Source of the DNA: Rhodocollybia butyracea | Taxonomy: Eukaryota > Basidiomycota > Agaricomycetes > Agaricales > Omphalotaceae | Reading direction: 5' to 3' | Length of the DNA stretch: 64,000 bases | Assembly: GCA_015501585.1 (NCBI GenBank) | Contig: JADNRY010000172.1 | Location: 62,001-126,000 of the forward strand | Shown here: positions 52,275 to 64,000 of the stretch, one piece after another | How the letters are laid out: each line of letters opens with the position of its first letter | Position numbering within the stretch: position 1 is the first letter of the stretch | Position numbers and translations under genes: made by a program | Notes under the pieces: generated by a model | The model's database searches: none | What the model saw: the letters and a program-made list of their open reading frames with translations, nothing else | What the model was told of the DNA's origin: nothing

Positions 52275-52372
52275 TCGGTGTCTCCTCACTATGTCTCATG
52301 CCGTCTCATCGTCTCATCCTGGTCTCATCGGTGTCTCCGCATCTCCTCACTATGTCTCATGCTGTCTCAGCG
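52275..52372. repeat. imperfect tandem duplication, TCTC-rich
   Basis: Units at 52275-52311 and 52328-52372 share TCGGTGTCTCC, CTCCTCACTATGTCTCATG and GTCTCA, with an 8-bp insertion in the second. Shorter GTCTCATC units lie between them. Confidence 0.7.
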
Positions 52373-52975
52373 GTGTCTCCGCGTTACATGCCACCTTTTA
52401 GCGGTTGTAAATGTGTTCTAATCCATGTATTTACACTGCTATAGTAAGTAGGTCTCTACTGTCACTTAAATTGACAGGTACTCGGACCGCTCCGCGCGGT
52501 GTTCTGAAGTTCAGCAGGTGCCGCTGCGCGGCTCCGTTGCCATGGTCACTATTAGTAATAAGCCAGCGCCTAAACCAAGCTTTTTTAAAGTATAGGATGT
52601 ACATGCTGATTTCCGCATCGAATGGCATTGAGTAGTACTGAGTTAATACTGAGTGGTAATACACCAGCAAGCTACGTCTAAAATCCGTGACATGACTCTC
52701 ATTCATAATATAAAGCTACTGACGAAATGCTTTACGCACGAGAGTTGAGCTCGCTGTCACCCATCCAGCGTATGGTACGGCTTTCGCTACGTACACCAAG
52801 ACGTGCACGTTGTACCGCCGACTGGGCCGTGAATTCATATTATATGTTGGCGTCGGGGTGACATAGTAGGACTACATGTTTGGTCTCTCATCCGGTCTAA
52901 TGGATTGGCATAGACAAGGGTAGATGAACATACCTCCCCAAACTCAGACCCCAGCATGCTACACCACTAAAACCG

Positions 52976-53403
52976 GGCCAATAAATCCTCCTGTTTACAA
53001 GTTTACAAGTTGATATTCATCTGTATCCTAAAAAGGAAGAAGGTATAAAACCCCCTTCCAGGTGCTCTTGAGTAGTCCTTGGTCATCCATCTCCGACCGA
53101 TTATTGATTCTAGCTTCCAAAAAGTTTGTACTAATGCCGTGTATATAATCTCGTGTCTAGCACAGTCCGACTACGGCGTCTGAAATCTTGCGTGTTTGAA
53201 CGTTCCCAGCCCGTCGAGTTTACCCACTGCTCCTCTCAACTGTGGCGACCCTAAGAAACGAATTCAACGCTCCTTGCGCGACGACCTACAGGAAGAACTG
53301 TTGCAGAGGTGGTACAGTTAGGTTCATTAGGAACAATTTTCAGTTCCTGCTGCCTCTCCTACTGTCGCATACACATCCCTCTAGCTTGAGGGCCGGCGTC
53401 TTG
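52976..53403 (+). repeat. array module M, copy 2 (noncoding)
   Basis: Similar to 47833-48210 over its whole length, with landmarks AATCCTCCTG, TTTGTACTAATG, GCACAGTCCGACTACGGCGT and CATCCCTCTAGCTTGAGG. It ends within two bases of the copy D stop codon, so here the pyrophosphorylase relic and spacer seen after copy 1 are absent. Confidence 0.8.
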
Positions 53404-53404
53404 C

Positions 53405-54778
53405 TCAGATGCTACCACCTTCGATCACCTGAAACGTCCTTGCATTCCATGGTGCATCCCATGTTATTATATCCACATCGTCGATAGTAGTAAATTCGAT
53501 GTCTTTGCGATTTGGGTCGGATGAATTCCCAGCTGGGCCTGCCAGTTCCAGTTCCAATTTCTGCAGGTTAAGAATGGTGTGGCATCCCTGCAAAAGCACG
53601 TTAGATAGCCCATTGTTAATATTGAGATGTCAATGAACATGTACCGCAGCAGAAATTAATGGTATGAAAATGCTGGATGCAGAAGTTTTCAGTGATAGCT
53701 GGATCCCATAGCAAGCTCACGACTCACGGAAATACGAATAAATATGAAGTCCCTCCTTCCTCGATCACCGTCGCGGCTGTTGCAACCACGGCCACTATTG
53801 ATAGTTCGTCAATATCCATATATGGGTTCTGGAAATGAGTGAACCAGCATGTTACCAGCAATAGCGCCGAACACTCTCAGACCATCTTTGTTCAAGACAG
53901 AGAACAACAAGTGAGAATACTGGCGAAAGTCCCAAACGGTGCGCTTCATATTCAGGGTAATGATCGCCAACTGAACGCTCAGTACACCACATCTAGTATC
54001 ATCCGTTTGATAAGTATTCAGAAAAAAAACATACTGGACGAACATGATCACCCAGACTGGACTATGAGCATCTCTATAATTGACACTAGGAACGCAATGG
54101 TTGGTAAATTGGGTCTTCTCGGGGAATTGCAGTACGTGATGATAAACACTATGAGTTGATGAAGTGATTCTGAGCACAAGCAGGAGAGAAAGAAAGGTGC
54201 CTATTGCTCGATTTCGGTCATATAGGGCAAAAACTAGAAGACTGAGCATCAGAAGAGGGAATAAAAGTTACTTTTAGATGGACCTCGAAGTATAAGAACC
54301 AATTCAAGTAGCACAAGCATGCTGGAGAATGCGAGAACTTGGAAAAATAGAACACTCCCACAACGTTGTTTTGTGACTTGCTCGGCACCATCTACTAGCC
54401 ATTTACTTGCAATGATAACGTTGACACTATAGAATTCTTATTAGTGATTCGAGTTGTTGCCAATCTCTGTAAAAAATCTGTTCTACATACATATGGAGTG
54501 GGATTGGGAGGTGTCGCATCAAAACAAAAAGGCATCGTACAAGCGTTATGCGCAGGGGTTTTCTGAGACTCATGGCGGTTAGCATCAACTGGAGGTCAAC
54601 ATCAAAAAACACTCGCTCACTGCTTCCAGATGTATTGCAGCTCCCCTTGCATGGTAAGAGCAATATCACATCCTGTGACCACCAATCCCAATACTTGAAT
54701 CACGCAATATTTAGTGGGTAGTACTGGTAGCTCTTGGAAGAAATTTGACCTACCTGCAGCCCCGAGCTGGATGTGCAT
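53405..54778 (-). CDS. DUF6533-like multi-pass membrane protein, copy D
   Basis: ATG 54776-54778: MHIQLGAA, then VLGLVVTGCDIALTMQGELQ, YIWK and KPLRITLVRCLFVLMRHLPI. LRVYALYDRNRAIGTFLSLL, CVPSVNYRDAHSPVWVIMFV and MKRTVWDFRQYSHLLF follow. VFVF-type membrane segments precede the tail HTILNLQKLELELAGPAG, ending ARTFQVIEGGSI at 53405. The splice after WVIMFVQ has a good GTATGT donor and is in frame (42-nt intron ending in ACTAG). It is probably intact. The C-terminus is shorter than in B and C because the stop sits at the module M boundary. Confidence 0.72.
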
Positions 54779-55126
54779 TCTTGGCTGCAGGTCACAGGGG
54801 TTGATGACCGGGCATGGAAAACTCATACACGCTGCTACATGTGAGCAGCAGGGACGACGGGCATGAGAATTATGAAGACAGAGAGCACAGCCATAAATAG
54901 ATACGGCAGATTGATGGATGACGTCACTCGTGGCCAAACGACGTGCCTTTGTTTTCAGCACTCAAGTACTCACTAGCCTTCACTAGCATTGCTGGTGGAT
55001 TACAATTATTGCGCTTATTATCTGGCTCATTCCCTTCACGAAATCCAATCCTTTCCCGGTTGCGACACGCACTTTGTTGGTATTTCTGTTTTGTAGTTTC
55101 CGCATAGGATTTTTCGTGTATTTTGA

Positions 55127-55325
55127 TTTCTCGTGTATATAGCGACTCGTCTGGAACCTTACTCGCTGGCTACTCACTGCTGCTCCCAACTTGCCTGCCT
55201 TACGCCGCACGCAACTATTTCGAGACACGATAGAGGGGAAGAACCATTGTGGAAGGTAGCATGCAGATGTTCATCTGGTACAGATTCCAGTTCCCACCAC
55301 CCTATACGCATCCTTTGAGCCCGAT
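55127..55325 (+). repeat. array module M, diverged copy 3
   Basis: It keeps the order TCTCGTGTATATAGC, GTCTGGAACCTT, ACTGCTGCTCCCAAC, GAACCATTG, TTCCAGTTCCCACC and ACGCATCC. This matches 47950-48195 with many substitutions. It lies immediately before the 3' end of copy E. Confidence 0.65.
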
Positions 55326-55341
55326 GGCCCTGCATCTTTCT

Positions 55342-56685
55342 TCAGATGGTATCATCTTCAATCATCGGAAACGTCCTTGCGTCCCATGTCATATCCATAC
55401 TGTCGATAGTAGTAAGTTCTATATCTTTCTTTCGCTCGGACGAATTTCCATCTGCGCTTGCCAGTTGAAATTCTAATTCCAATCTCTGCAGATTGAGAAT
55501 GGTGCGGCATCCCTGAAGCGGGTTACTATAATAAATATTCAAAGGTCGGTAAACACGCACTGCAGCAGAAATTAAGGCTATGAAAAGCCTAGAGGTGGAA
55601 GTTCCTAGTGAGATTTTAATCCCCTAGCAGGCGCTAACTCACGGGAACATGAAAAAGTATGCTTTTCCTTTCTTCATCGCCACTACGACTATAGCAATCA
55701 TTGCCACTGTCGATGATATCAATTTTATGCATTCCGTCAATGAGTAGACTACTACCTTACCAACAATAGCGCTGAACACTTTCAGACCATCTTTGTTCAA
55801 GACAGAGAACAACAAGTGAGAAAACTGGCGAAAATCCCAGACGGTGCGCTTCATAGTTAAGGTGATGATCGCCAATTGAACGATGAATTCACCAGATCTA
55901 GTATCGTTTCGTCAGTGAAATATTGAAAACATATTATTGATAGTAAGTACGAACAAGATCACCCAGACCGGATTACGAGCATCTTCAAATTTGACTCCAG
56001 GGATGCAATAGCTGGTGAACTCGATCTTCTCTGGATATCGCAGTACGTGATCATACATACTATAGACCGATGAAGCAATTCTTAGCGCAAGTAGGAGCAA
56101 AAAAAATACGCCTATTGTTCGACTTCGGTCATATAGGGCGAAGACTAGAACATGATTGAATTACAAGATGCATGGAAGCACAGAATCGTTTTTGGACGGA
56201 CCTCGGAGCGTAAGAACCGAGTCAAGTAACAGAAGCATACTGGAGAATGCGAGAGCCCGGAAAATCAGAATACTCCCACAATGTTCTTTTGGGACTTGCT
56301 CAGCACCATCGAGCCATAAACTTGTAAGAACAATGTTGATACTATAGTATTCTAATTAGCGATCCCAGTTGCTGTCAACCGCCGAAAAAAATTGTTGTAC
56401 ATACATATGGAGTGCGACTGGGAGATATCGTGTCAAAACGAAAAGACATCGTACGAAAGTTATGCGCAAAGGCGCTCTTAAAATGGTAGTTAGCGTTAAC
56501 TTCAGGTCGATATAGAGGAACACTCAATTACTTCCAGATGTATTGCACTTCTCCTCGCATGGTAAGAGCAGTATCACATCCTGTGACCACCAGTCCCAAT
56601 ACTTGAATCAAGCAGTAGTATTTAGTGGGTAGTATTAGTTTTTGAAAGAAGGTTAACTCACCTGCAGCTCCGAGGGTATGTGCAT
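55342..56685 (-). CDS. DUF6533-like multi-pass membrane protein, copy E
   Basis: ATG 56683-56685 gives MHIPSEL, then VLGLVVTGCDTALTMRGEVQ-type and RITFVRCLFVLTRYLPVAL-type segments. VFALYDRSRTIGVFFLLLLA, CIPGVKFEDARNPVWVILFV, MKRTVWDFRQFSHLLFSVLN and KDGLKVFSAIVG follow. The tail GCRTILNLQRLELEFQLA, then SMDMTWDARTFPMIEDDTI, stops at 55342. The acceptor ACTAG follows a candidate 33-nt intron, which keeps the frame. The tail is shortened relative to B and C and lacks the APWDAR segment. Confidence 0.7.
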
Positions 56686-57019
56686 TGTTGTCTGGAGGCC
56701 ACGGGTATGGTGGAGGAGCAGGTGTGGATTGAATTGCAACCAGCCATTAAGTACAACAGGGGTAACGCGGCATGCGAAGAACACCTGGTACTGAATCTGG
56801 AAGAGATCTGAGTGGGCGGACGGTATTGAAACGGCTTGCAGGTATACATATACTGGGAAAAATCCTGTAATACCGTTAAGTACTATGTACCGCGAAACTG
56901 AAATCAAACGAGCGAGACTGGGCGTTCAAAACTTATAATTACGGGAACGACAGTATATATAATAATATTCTACAGAATCCTACTCAGGACAGGTGTTCTA
57001 GGAATCCATTGGTCAACTT

Positions 57020-57056
57020 ACTCTCAATTGGTATCTCCAAGAAACCAATTGAGAGT
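57020..57056. repeat. perfect 13-bp inverted repeat
   Basis: ACTCTCAATTGGT (57020-57032) and ACCAATTGAGAGT (57044-57056) are separated by 11 bases. A second small inverted repeat TCATTA-AGC-TAATGA follows at once. It lies between copies E and F and would form a stable hairpin. Confidence 0.85.
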
Positions 57057-57401
57057 TCATTAAGCTAATGAACTGCCAATGTCAATATGTATCGCGGGAG
57101 CTTAGTGAATAAGATACCTCGTCTTGTTGCCTAAAAAAACCAAAGACGTACATAGTAATTTAAAGAAGCTACGAATCCGATAGCGGGTGGCAGCAGTTCA
57201 GACTGTCACTGTGTTTTTGGGAAAAGTTGGAGTATATACGTGGATAAAATTCAAGGGTATCTCGATAAGTACTGTTACGGGTTTATCCTTTCCCAATGGA
57301 TTGGACAGGGATCGAAGCATCGACGGGAGCGTAAATTAAGGACCACTATTATTAGTCTCTACCTAATAGCAGTTGGGTGGAAAAGGCGTACGATATCTAA
57401 T

Positions 57402-58799
57402 TCAAATTCTGTCCACTGTTTCCACGTCCCTGGGGCCACCACCTTCCTCAGGCCTGGTTACAGTACGACCTTCAATTATCTGAAACGTTCTCGCATCCCA
57501 TGGTGCTTCCCACATTGCTGTATTTGCGTTTTCAATTGTACTAAGCTCTAGGTCTTTCTTTCGCTCGGACGAGTGCATGCTTGCTGATTCTAATTTCTGC
57601 AGGTTGAGAATGGAGTGGCATCCCTGAAATCGCGTTAGAGATACTGTAAGTAATCCAAGTACCAATGGAAACCTACTGCAGCGGAAACTAGTGAGATGAA
57701 AAGCCTGGAAGTAGGTTGAGTAAAGGAATCTCTAATAGGTTTACAACCTACGGAAATATGAAAACGTTTGGCGCTCCCTGCTTTACTGTCCCCACGCCTA
57801 TTGCAATCATTGCCACTGATGATAATATGTCAGTGTATATCTTAGTGAACAGATTGGTATGTTACCACCGATAACGCCGAACACAATCAGACCATCTCTG
57901 TTCAATATAGAGAACAACGAGTGGGAATATTCGCGAAGGTCCCAAATGGTACGTTTCAGAGCCAGTGCAAGGGTTAACAACTGAAGAGCCATTCCCGAGT
58001 ATCTAGTATTATTGTTGCGTTAGAAAAATATCAATAAACATATTAATACAAACGAACATGAACACCACGACCGGATTACCTAGAGGGTGTTTAAAAGAAA
58101 ATTTGGCCACGCAGTACCTGGGAAACGTTATCTTCACTGTTTGGAATTCCAGTACGCGCTCTTCGACAGTATAGACCGATCCGGCAATTCTTGATATCAG
58201 TACGGCCACAAGAAATAAGCCTATCGTTCGACTGCGGTCATATAAGGCGAAGACTAGGAGATTGAATATCAGCAGAAGACGGCAGGAACAAATTCTATGG
58301 GGGACCTCGAAGCATAAGAACCACTTCTAGTAACACCAACATAATATAGGATGCGATAATCTCGAAAATCAAGATTTTCATGCAGTATTCTTCTGGCACC
58401 TGCTGAGCACTGGCATACCCTCTCGTTGCAAAAACCAGGCTGATACTACAGTATCCATAATCAGTGGTTGAGTTGTATACTTTGGAAAGACTCGGGATTG
58501 AGGTTCTCCGTACATATGGATTGCGATCGGGAGGTATCGAATCAAGATGAAAAGACATCGGACAACAGTTATGCGCAAAGGCTTTCTATAACCGGCAGTT
58601 AGCATTGAATGGATAAAGAGGGTCACACTTGCTCGCTCACGTCCATATGTATCGCGCCTCCCCTCGCCTGGTCAGAGCAAAATCACATCCTGTAGCTACC
58701 AGGCCCAACACTTGAATCATATACCATAGTATTGAGTTGGTGGTTTTCGAGGGATGCTTCGAACTCACCTGAAGCCCCGAGTCGGACATACACCCTCAT
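57402..58799 (-). CDS. DUF6533-like multi-pass membrane protein, copy F
   Basis: The most diverged copy. The ATG used by its relatives is GTG here; an in-frame ATG just upstream (58797-58799, MRVYVRLGAS) restores a start. VLGLVATGCDFALTRRGEAR-type and PLRITVVRCLFILIRYLPIA segments follow, then EYCMKILIFEIIASYIMLVL. CVAKFSFKHPLGNPVVVFMF and LALKRTIWDLREYSHSLFSI follow. The tail GCHSILNLQKLESASMHSS, then MWEAPWDARTFQIIEGRTV, stops at 57402. A candidate 37-nt intron after FMFVCIN keeps the frame. It is the copy nearest the second pyrophosphorylase. Confidence 0.7.
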
Positions 58800-59262
58800 C
58801 TAGAGGTCTAGAGTAGCGAGGCGAAGGAAAAGCGCGTACATACCGAGAAACTCATGAACAAGGATATATGTAGCTGCGCACGGAGCCAAGCAGCAGGGAT
58901 GACGGGACATGGGATTCATGCCAGTTCAGTAGTAAATCAATTTGGACGTACATTCCGGCGGTTTCCGGCCCCCCTAAAAAAAACTGCACATATAACCGTT
59001 TATACCTAGTACATGTTGAATGTTGAAATCCCAGTCTGTTGGTTGGTTGCAACTGTGAACGTCAAGTGAGTACTGAATGTCCTTGATGCAATTTGAAGAC
59101 AACGGAGTGCTGGAGCAGAGACCATAATTAAGGAACCCAATCTATTTGACTCCAGAAGCACCAATGCCATTCGACCAGTGACCTTGTGTTTACTTACTAT
59201 CTTGCAACGTCGCGATATATATTATCATTGTATACATCTACATTGTTGATACATACTATTTG
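58800..59262. other. intergenic region
   Basis: No gene was found. It separates the array from the 3' end of the second pyrophosphorylase gene. Confidence 0.45.
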
Positions 59263-61403
<2,141 letters not shown>

Positions 61404-63688
61404 CTTGGAGAGATGTGAGATGGGGAACAAGCGCAGACATGGTAGAATTTTATTGTTCTAAAGCGTTTGCAACAGTGCTGCTTCAATGAGGCCTGACAGT
61501 GCACAGTGAGAGTGATGGTAGTGCGTCATTGTATCACGTGGGATACACGAGCGCGTCGCGCGATAAGTTCGCATGAGTATTGCCGGTATTACTTAGCAGT
61601 TTCATTCAACCTCCTCGTTGCGGTAAAGTTGGTTTGCGAGAGGAAAAAACACATCAAATCTTCCTTCTCATGCGCATAGCTATCTGTTATAACTTATGAT
61701 CAAGTTATGATGCAGTACGTGACTGGGTTGTGGGTTACCCATAAGATGTCCACATCTACTACACCGGATCCGAATCTTTGAGGCATACTTAATTTCCGAA
61801 ATTCGCTTCGTTTTGGTGTACAATACTATAGGGGCCGGCTTTTCGCCTGGTGGCAGCTCTGGAAATTATCCTTGATTTTTTGACTCAAGATCTAGCTAGT
61901 ACACTTTCAAGAGAAATGCTCTCCTTGCTCTAGATGTTCTTTCTAATTTTCTGTAGTTCTAACACCTCCCCTACCACTTGTTTCCATATGATAATCGCGG
62001 CATGGCTGACTCAAAAGCGTAAGATCGATATCTGTTGAGCACCAGAGGGTAACCAATAGAAAAGTTCTTCGACGACACACCCAGTATATTTCGTATAGAC
62101 CTCCCTTTCGACAAACGTGATGCAAAACTATTGACAAACTCCTGTTGAGAGCTTCAACTGATCGATATACCTCATGCCCCAAAAGATTCGTTCACAATTC
62201 GCTTGGTGATAGCAACCTCATGCCTGGTAGCCTGGGTGTCGATGAACTCAGTCTCCGCACGTCTGTGGTTCTGTGCAGTAGATTTGGTGATTCTAATCCG
62301 ATTGGAATGTTGAACCATTCATTGATCGACTTGCAATGGGATAGCTCGAACTTAGTCAAGATCAACACAGTCATGAGAAGATATAACCCTTGTTTGCTTG
62401 TCATATCCGGGGTGTGCATTATGGACACTATGCACGTAAGTAGTGCGAGCCCCAGTTAGGGAAGTTTCTCCCTTAAGTCCTTCCTTCCTCCCTTCCTTCC
62501 CGGTGTAGAATGCACGTTCTCGAATTAGTGCGAAGGATTCGAAGGCAATAAGAAGGAACTCGATCTAGTTTTGGATATAACAAACAAACACCGCGAACTA
62601 AGTAGAGGAATGAGAGGATTGGGCGAGAAGTATGTGATGTTCTTACCCAGGCATTTGGCACTTCCACTGGTACACGTTTGCAGCCAACCTAAACAAAATA
62701 CATTCTGGGATGGCGCGCCAACGATCACGGTCATCCGATCCTACGAGGATGATACCTGATGTCCAGTCGACAAGTTGGCGATTCTTCGATGTTGTGACCT
62801 GGGCCTAATTGTTCTGGGCCTAGTTGTTCTTCTCATTTCACTATTGTTGAACCAGTGTAAATTCAGAAACAGCTTGACCATGAACGAGACTCGACACGAC
62901 TCCGTGAATGTTGTGGACGAGTGTCACCAGAGTTGGGCTCGGAATTTTTAGTGTGCTCCGGTATTCACTCCCGTCTCCCTGGCCTTACTCTGTGGGGTTT
63001 CAACGATTGATGTCAGAGCACTTATAAGACAGACGAACGACGCCTCGCGCGCTTTTCAGCTAGACAGTGGGACAAAGTATCTTCTCTTGAAGACTATGGC
63101 ATTACAAGGTTTTTGGCCAAAAAGCTGTGGCCGTCAACTTTTCGCGCAATCATCTCATCTACTCTGTATTTCATCTTTGTGGAGTGAAGCCCGTTGCACA
63201 GCGACTGAAACTGTAGAGTGAGAACATTTTGTTAAGGAACGACGAAAGTATTGTTAGCAGGCCCCACGTGATCCAATTCCATTCGTACTCGACCCACGAT
63301 AAAGTGAGGGAACAGAAGGAGAACAGCAGATATTGGGAGTTGGAAGTAAGATGAATATGCATGAAGACGCAAATCAACCCGAATCTTAATGATACTCATG
63401 GACAAGCAAAGGAAACTGAGCGAGATTGCGCGTATCAAGTCTGGATGTGCGGTGAGCTCTGCATGCATACGTACAACCGTGTCGTGGAAAGGCGATCGAG
63501 GCGAGTCATTGCTTGTGAACAGTGCATCAGATAACAGAGAGAGATAAGTACAGTGTTAAACGCCCGATATCGGCCACTATGCCGAAGGTCACGTGTGTGG
63601 CTGCGACTGTACATGATTTATCAGCCGCCGAATCAGGCAAAGAAATCTAGACGGTCAACTACACAGGCGCAGGCAAGAGCGCAACAAC
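61404..63688. other. 2.3-kb region without a recognised gene
   Basis: Frames on both strands (for example 62145-62459, and 63232-63468 on the minus strand) have no domain. A CACGTGGGAT element lies near 61545 in the pyrophosphorylase promoter, a CT-rich tract at 62466-62510, and a 15-bp tandem pair CTGGGCCTAATTGTT at about 62803-62832. The right end should hold the eS8 promoter. Confidence 0.4.
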
Positions 63689-64000
63689 ATGGGTGAGGAT
63701 CGCTGTGATGTTCCGTTCTCTCCATATTTCTGACAATTTATCTTTTCAGGTATCTCTCGTACATCCCGTCACAAACGATCAGCTTCTGGAGCGCAGCGCG
63801 CGCATTACCGCAAAAAAGAGAAAATTCGAGCTCGGTCGTCAGCCCGCCAGCACTAAACTCGGTGTCAAGCGTATCCATACCGTCCGTGTCCGTGGTGGAA
63901 ACCTCAAATACCGTGCCCTTCGTCTGGATTCTGGAAACTTTGCATGGGCATCTGAGCATGTCACAAGAAAGACGAGGATTATCGGTGTCGTGCGTAGCTT
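63689..64000 (+). CDS. RPS8: 40S ribosomal protein eS8 (RPS8), 5' part, with an apparent frameshift
   Basis: A structural protein of the small ribosomal subunit. Exon 1 is ATGG (63689-63692), joined by an intron 63693-63749 to [17 protein letters not shown] and AHYRKK. The next residues expected from the family, [35 protein letters not shown] and [10 protein letters not shown], are all present but in another frame. A run of six A at 63812-63817 carries one base too many, leading to a stop soon after. Because eS8 is essential and the downstream protein is perfectly conserved, an assembly indel is the likeliest cause. The gene runs off the right edge. Confidence 0.92.

Larger units (their letters stand above)
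50338..52975. other. repeat-rich island between copies C and D
   Basis: No gene was found. The sequence holds two MITE-like elements (51396-51584, 51777-51964), a palindromic CCCGTGGCATAGCCACGGG near 50471, and a duplicated TCTC-rich tract at 52275-52372. AT-rich stretches read like decayed transposon flanks, and open frames here have no domain. It interrupts the spacing of the array. Confidence 0.55.

Noticed and set aside
62145..62459. Overlapping frames on both strands (104 and 78 codons)
   Set aside because: Neither has a domain, and mutual overlap in opposite strands suggests chance openness.

Overview
The window is nuclear DNA of a filamentous basidiomycete, most likely an Agaricomycete. 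The genes carry many short introns (about 45-65 nt, GT-AG). Several families are typical of mushroom-forming fungi, notably small multi-pass DUF6533-like membrane proteins and a homeodomain factor of the Hom type. No prokaryotic, plasmid or viral signature was seen. Gene models were assembled by eye from open frames and splice signals, so exon edges are approximate unless given.

Layout: 1-950 is the 5' part of a multi-BRCT protein gene (minus). 2.2-4.0 kb is a Pbs2-type MAP kinase kinase (minus). 4.1-4.9 kb is a ubiquitin-like/BAG co-chaperone. 5.8-10.3 kb is Mio/Sea4, a GATOR2/SEACAT subunit. 11.8-13.9 kb is a homeodomain factor (minus), and 14.6-18.3 kb is the Wee1 kinase (minus). 19.8-21.1 kb is delta-aminolevulinate dehydratase, and 21.2-22.0 kb is a FIT/Scs3 lipid-droplet protein. 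22.1-24.2 kb is a Cdc1/Ted1 metallophosphoesterase-like protein (minus). 26.5-27.9 kb is a DUF6533-like membrane protein. 28.5-30.0 kb is a BSD-domain protein (minus). 30.1-31.7 kb is the arginine-specific carbamoyl-phosphate synthase small subunit (minus), preceded by a spliced arginine-attenuator-type uORF. 32.4-34.3 kb is an FAD monooxygenase. 34.4-38.1 kb is a large low-complexity protein (minus), divergent from a tiny complex I subunit-like gene. 38.9-40.8 kb is a second Cdc1/Ted1 paralogue, 40.9-42.4 kb an arrestin-like protein, and 43.0-45.0 kb UDP-glucose pyrophosphorylase. 63.7 kb to the end is ribosomal protein eS8 (partial).

The unusual part is 43-61.4 kb. Two UDP-glucose pyrophosphorylase paralogues face each other tail to tail. 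Between them lie five minus-strand copies of one DUF6533-like membrane-protein family, and a sixth copy lies 17 kb away. A dead 3' fragment of the pyrophosphorylase sits inside the array. A noncoding module recurs next to three copies, and a repeat-rich island carries two 188-189 bp MITE-like elements. This records stepwise segmental duplication.

The ordinary genes are mostly housekeeping functions with no operon logic: stress MAPK signalling, TORC1 control, G2/M control, heme, arginine and UDP-glucose synthesis, lipid storage and ER phosphoesterases. Two genes (Pbs2, eS8) show single-base disruptions at homopolymers that look more like assembly indels than real mutations.
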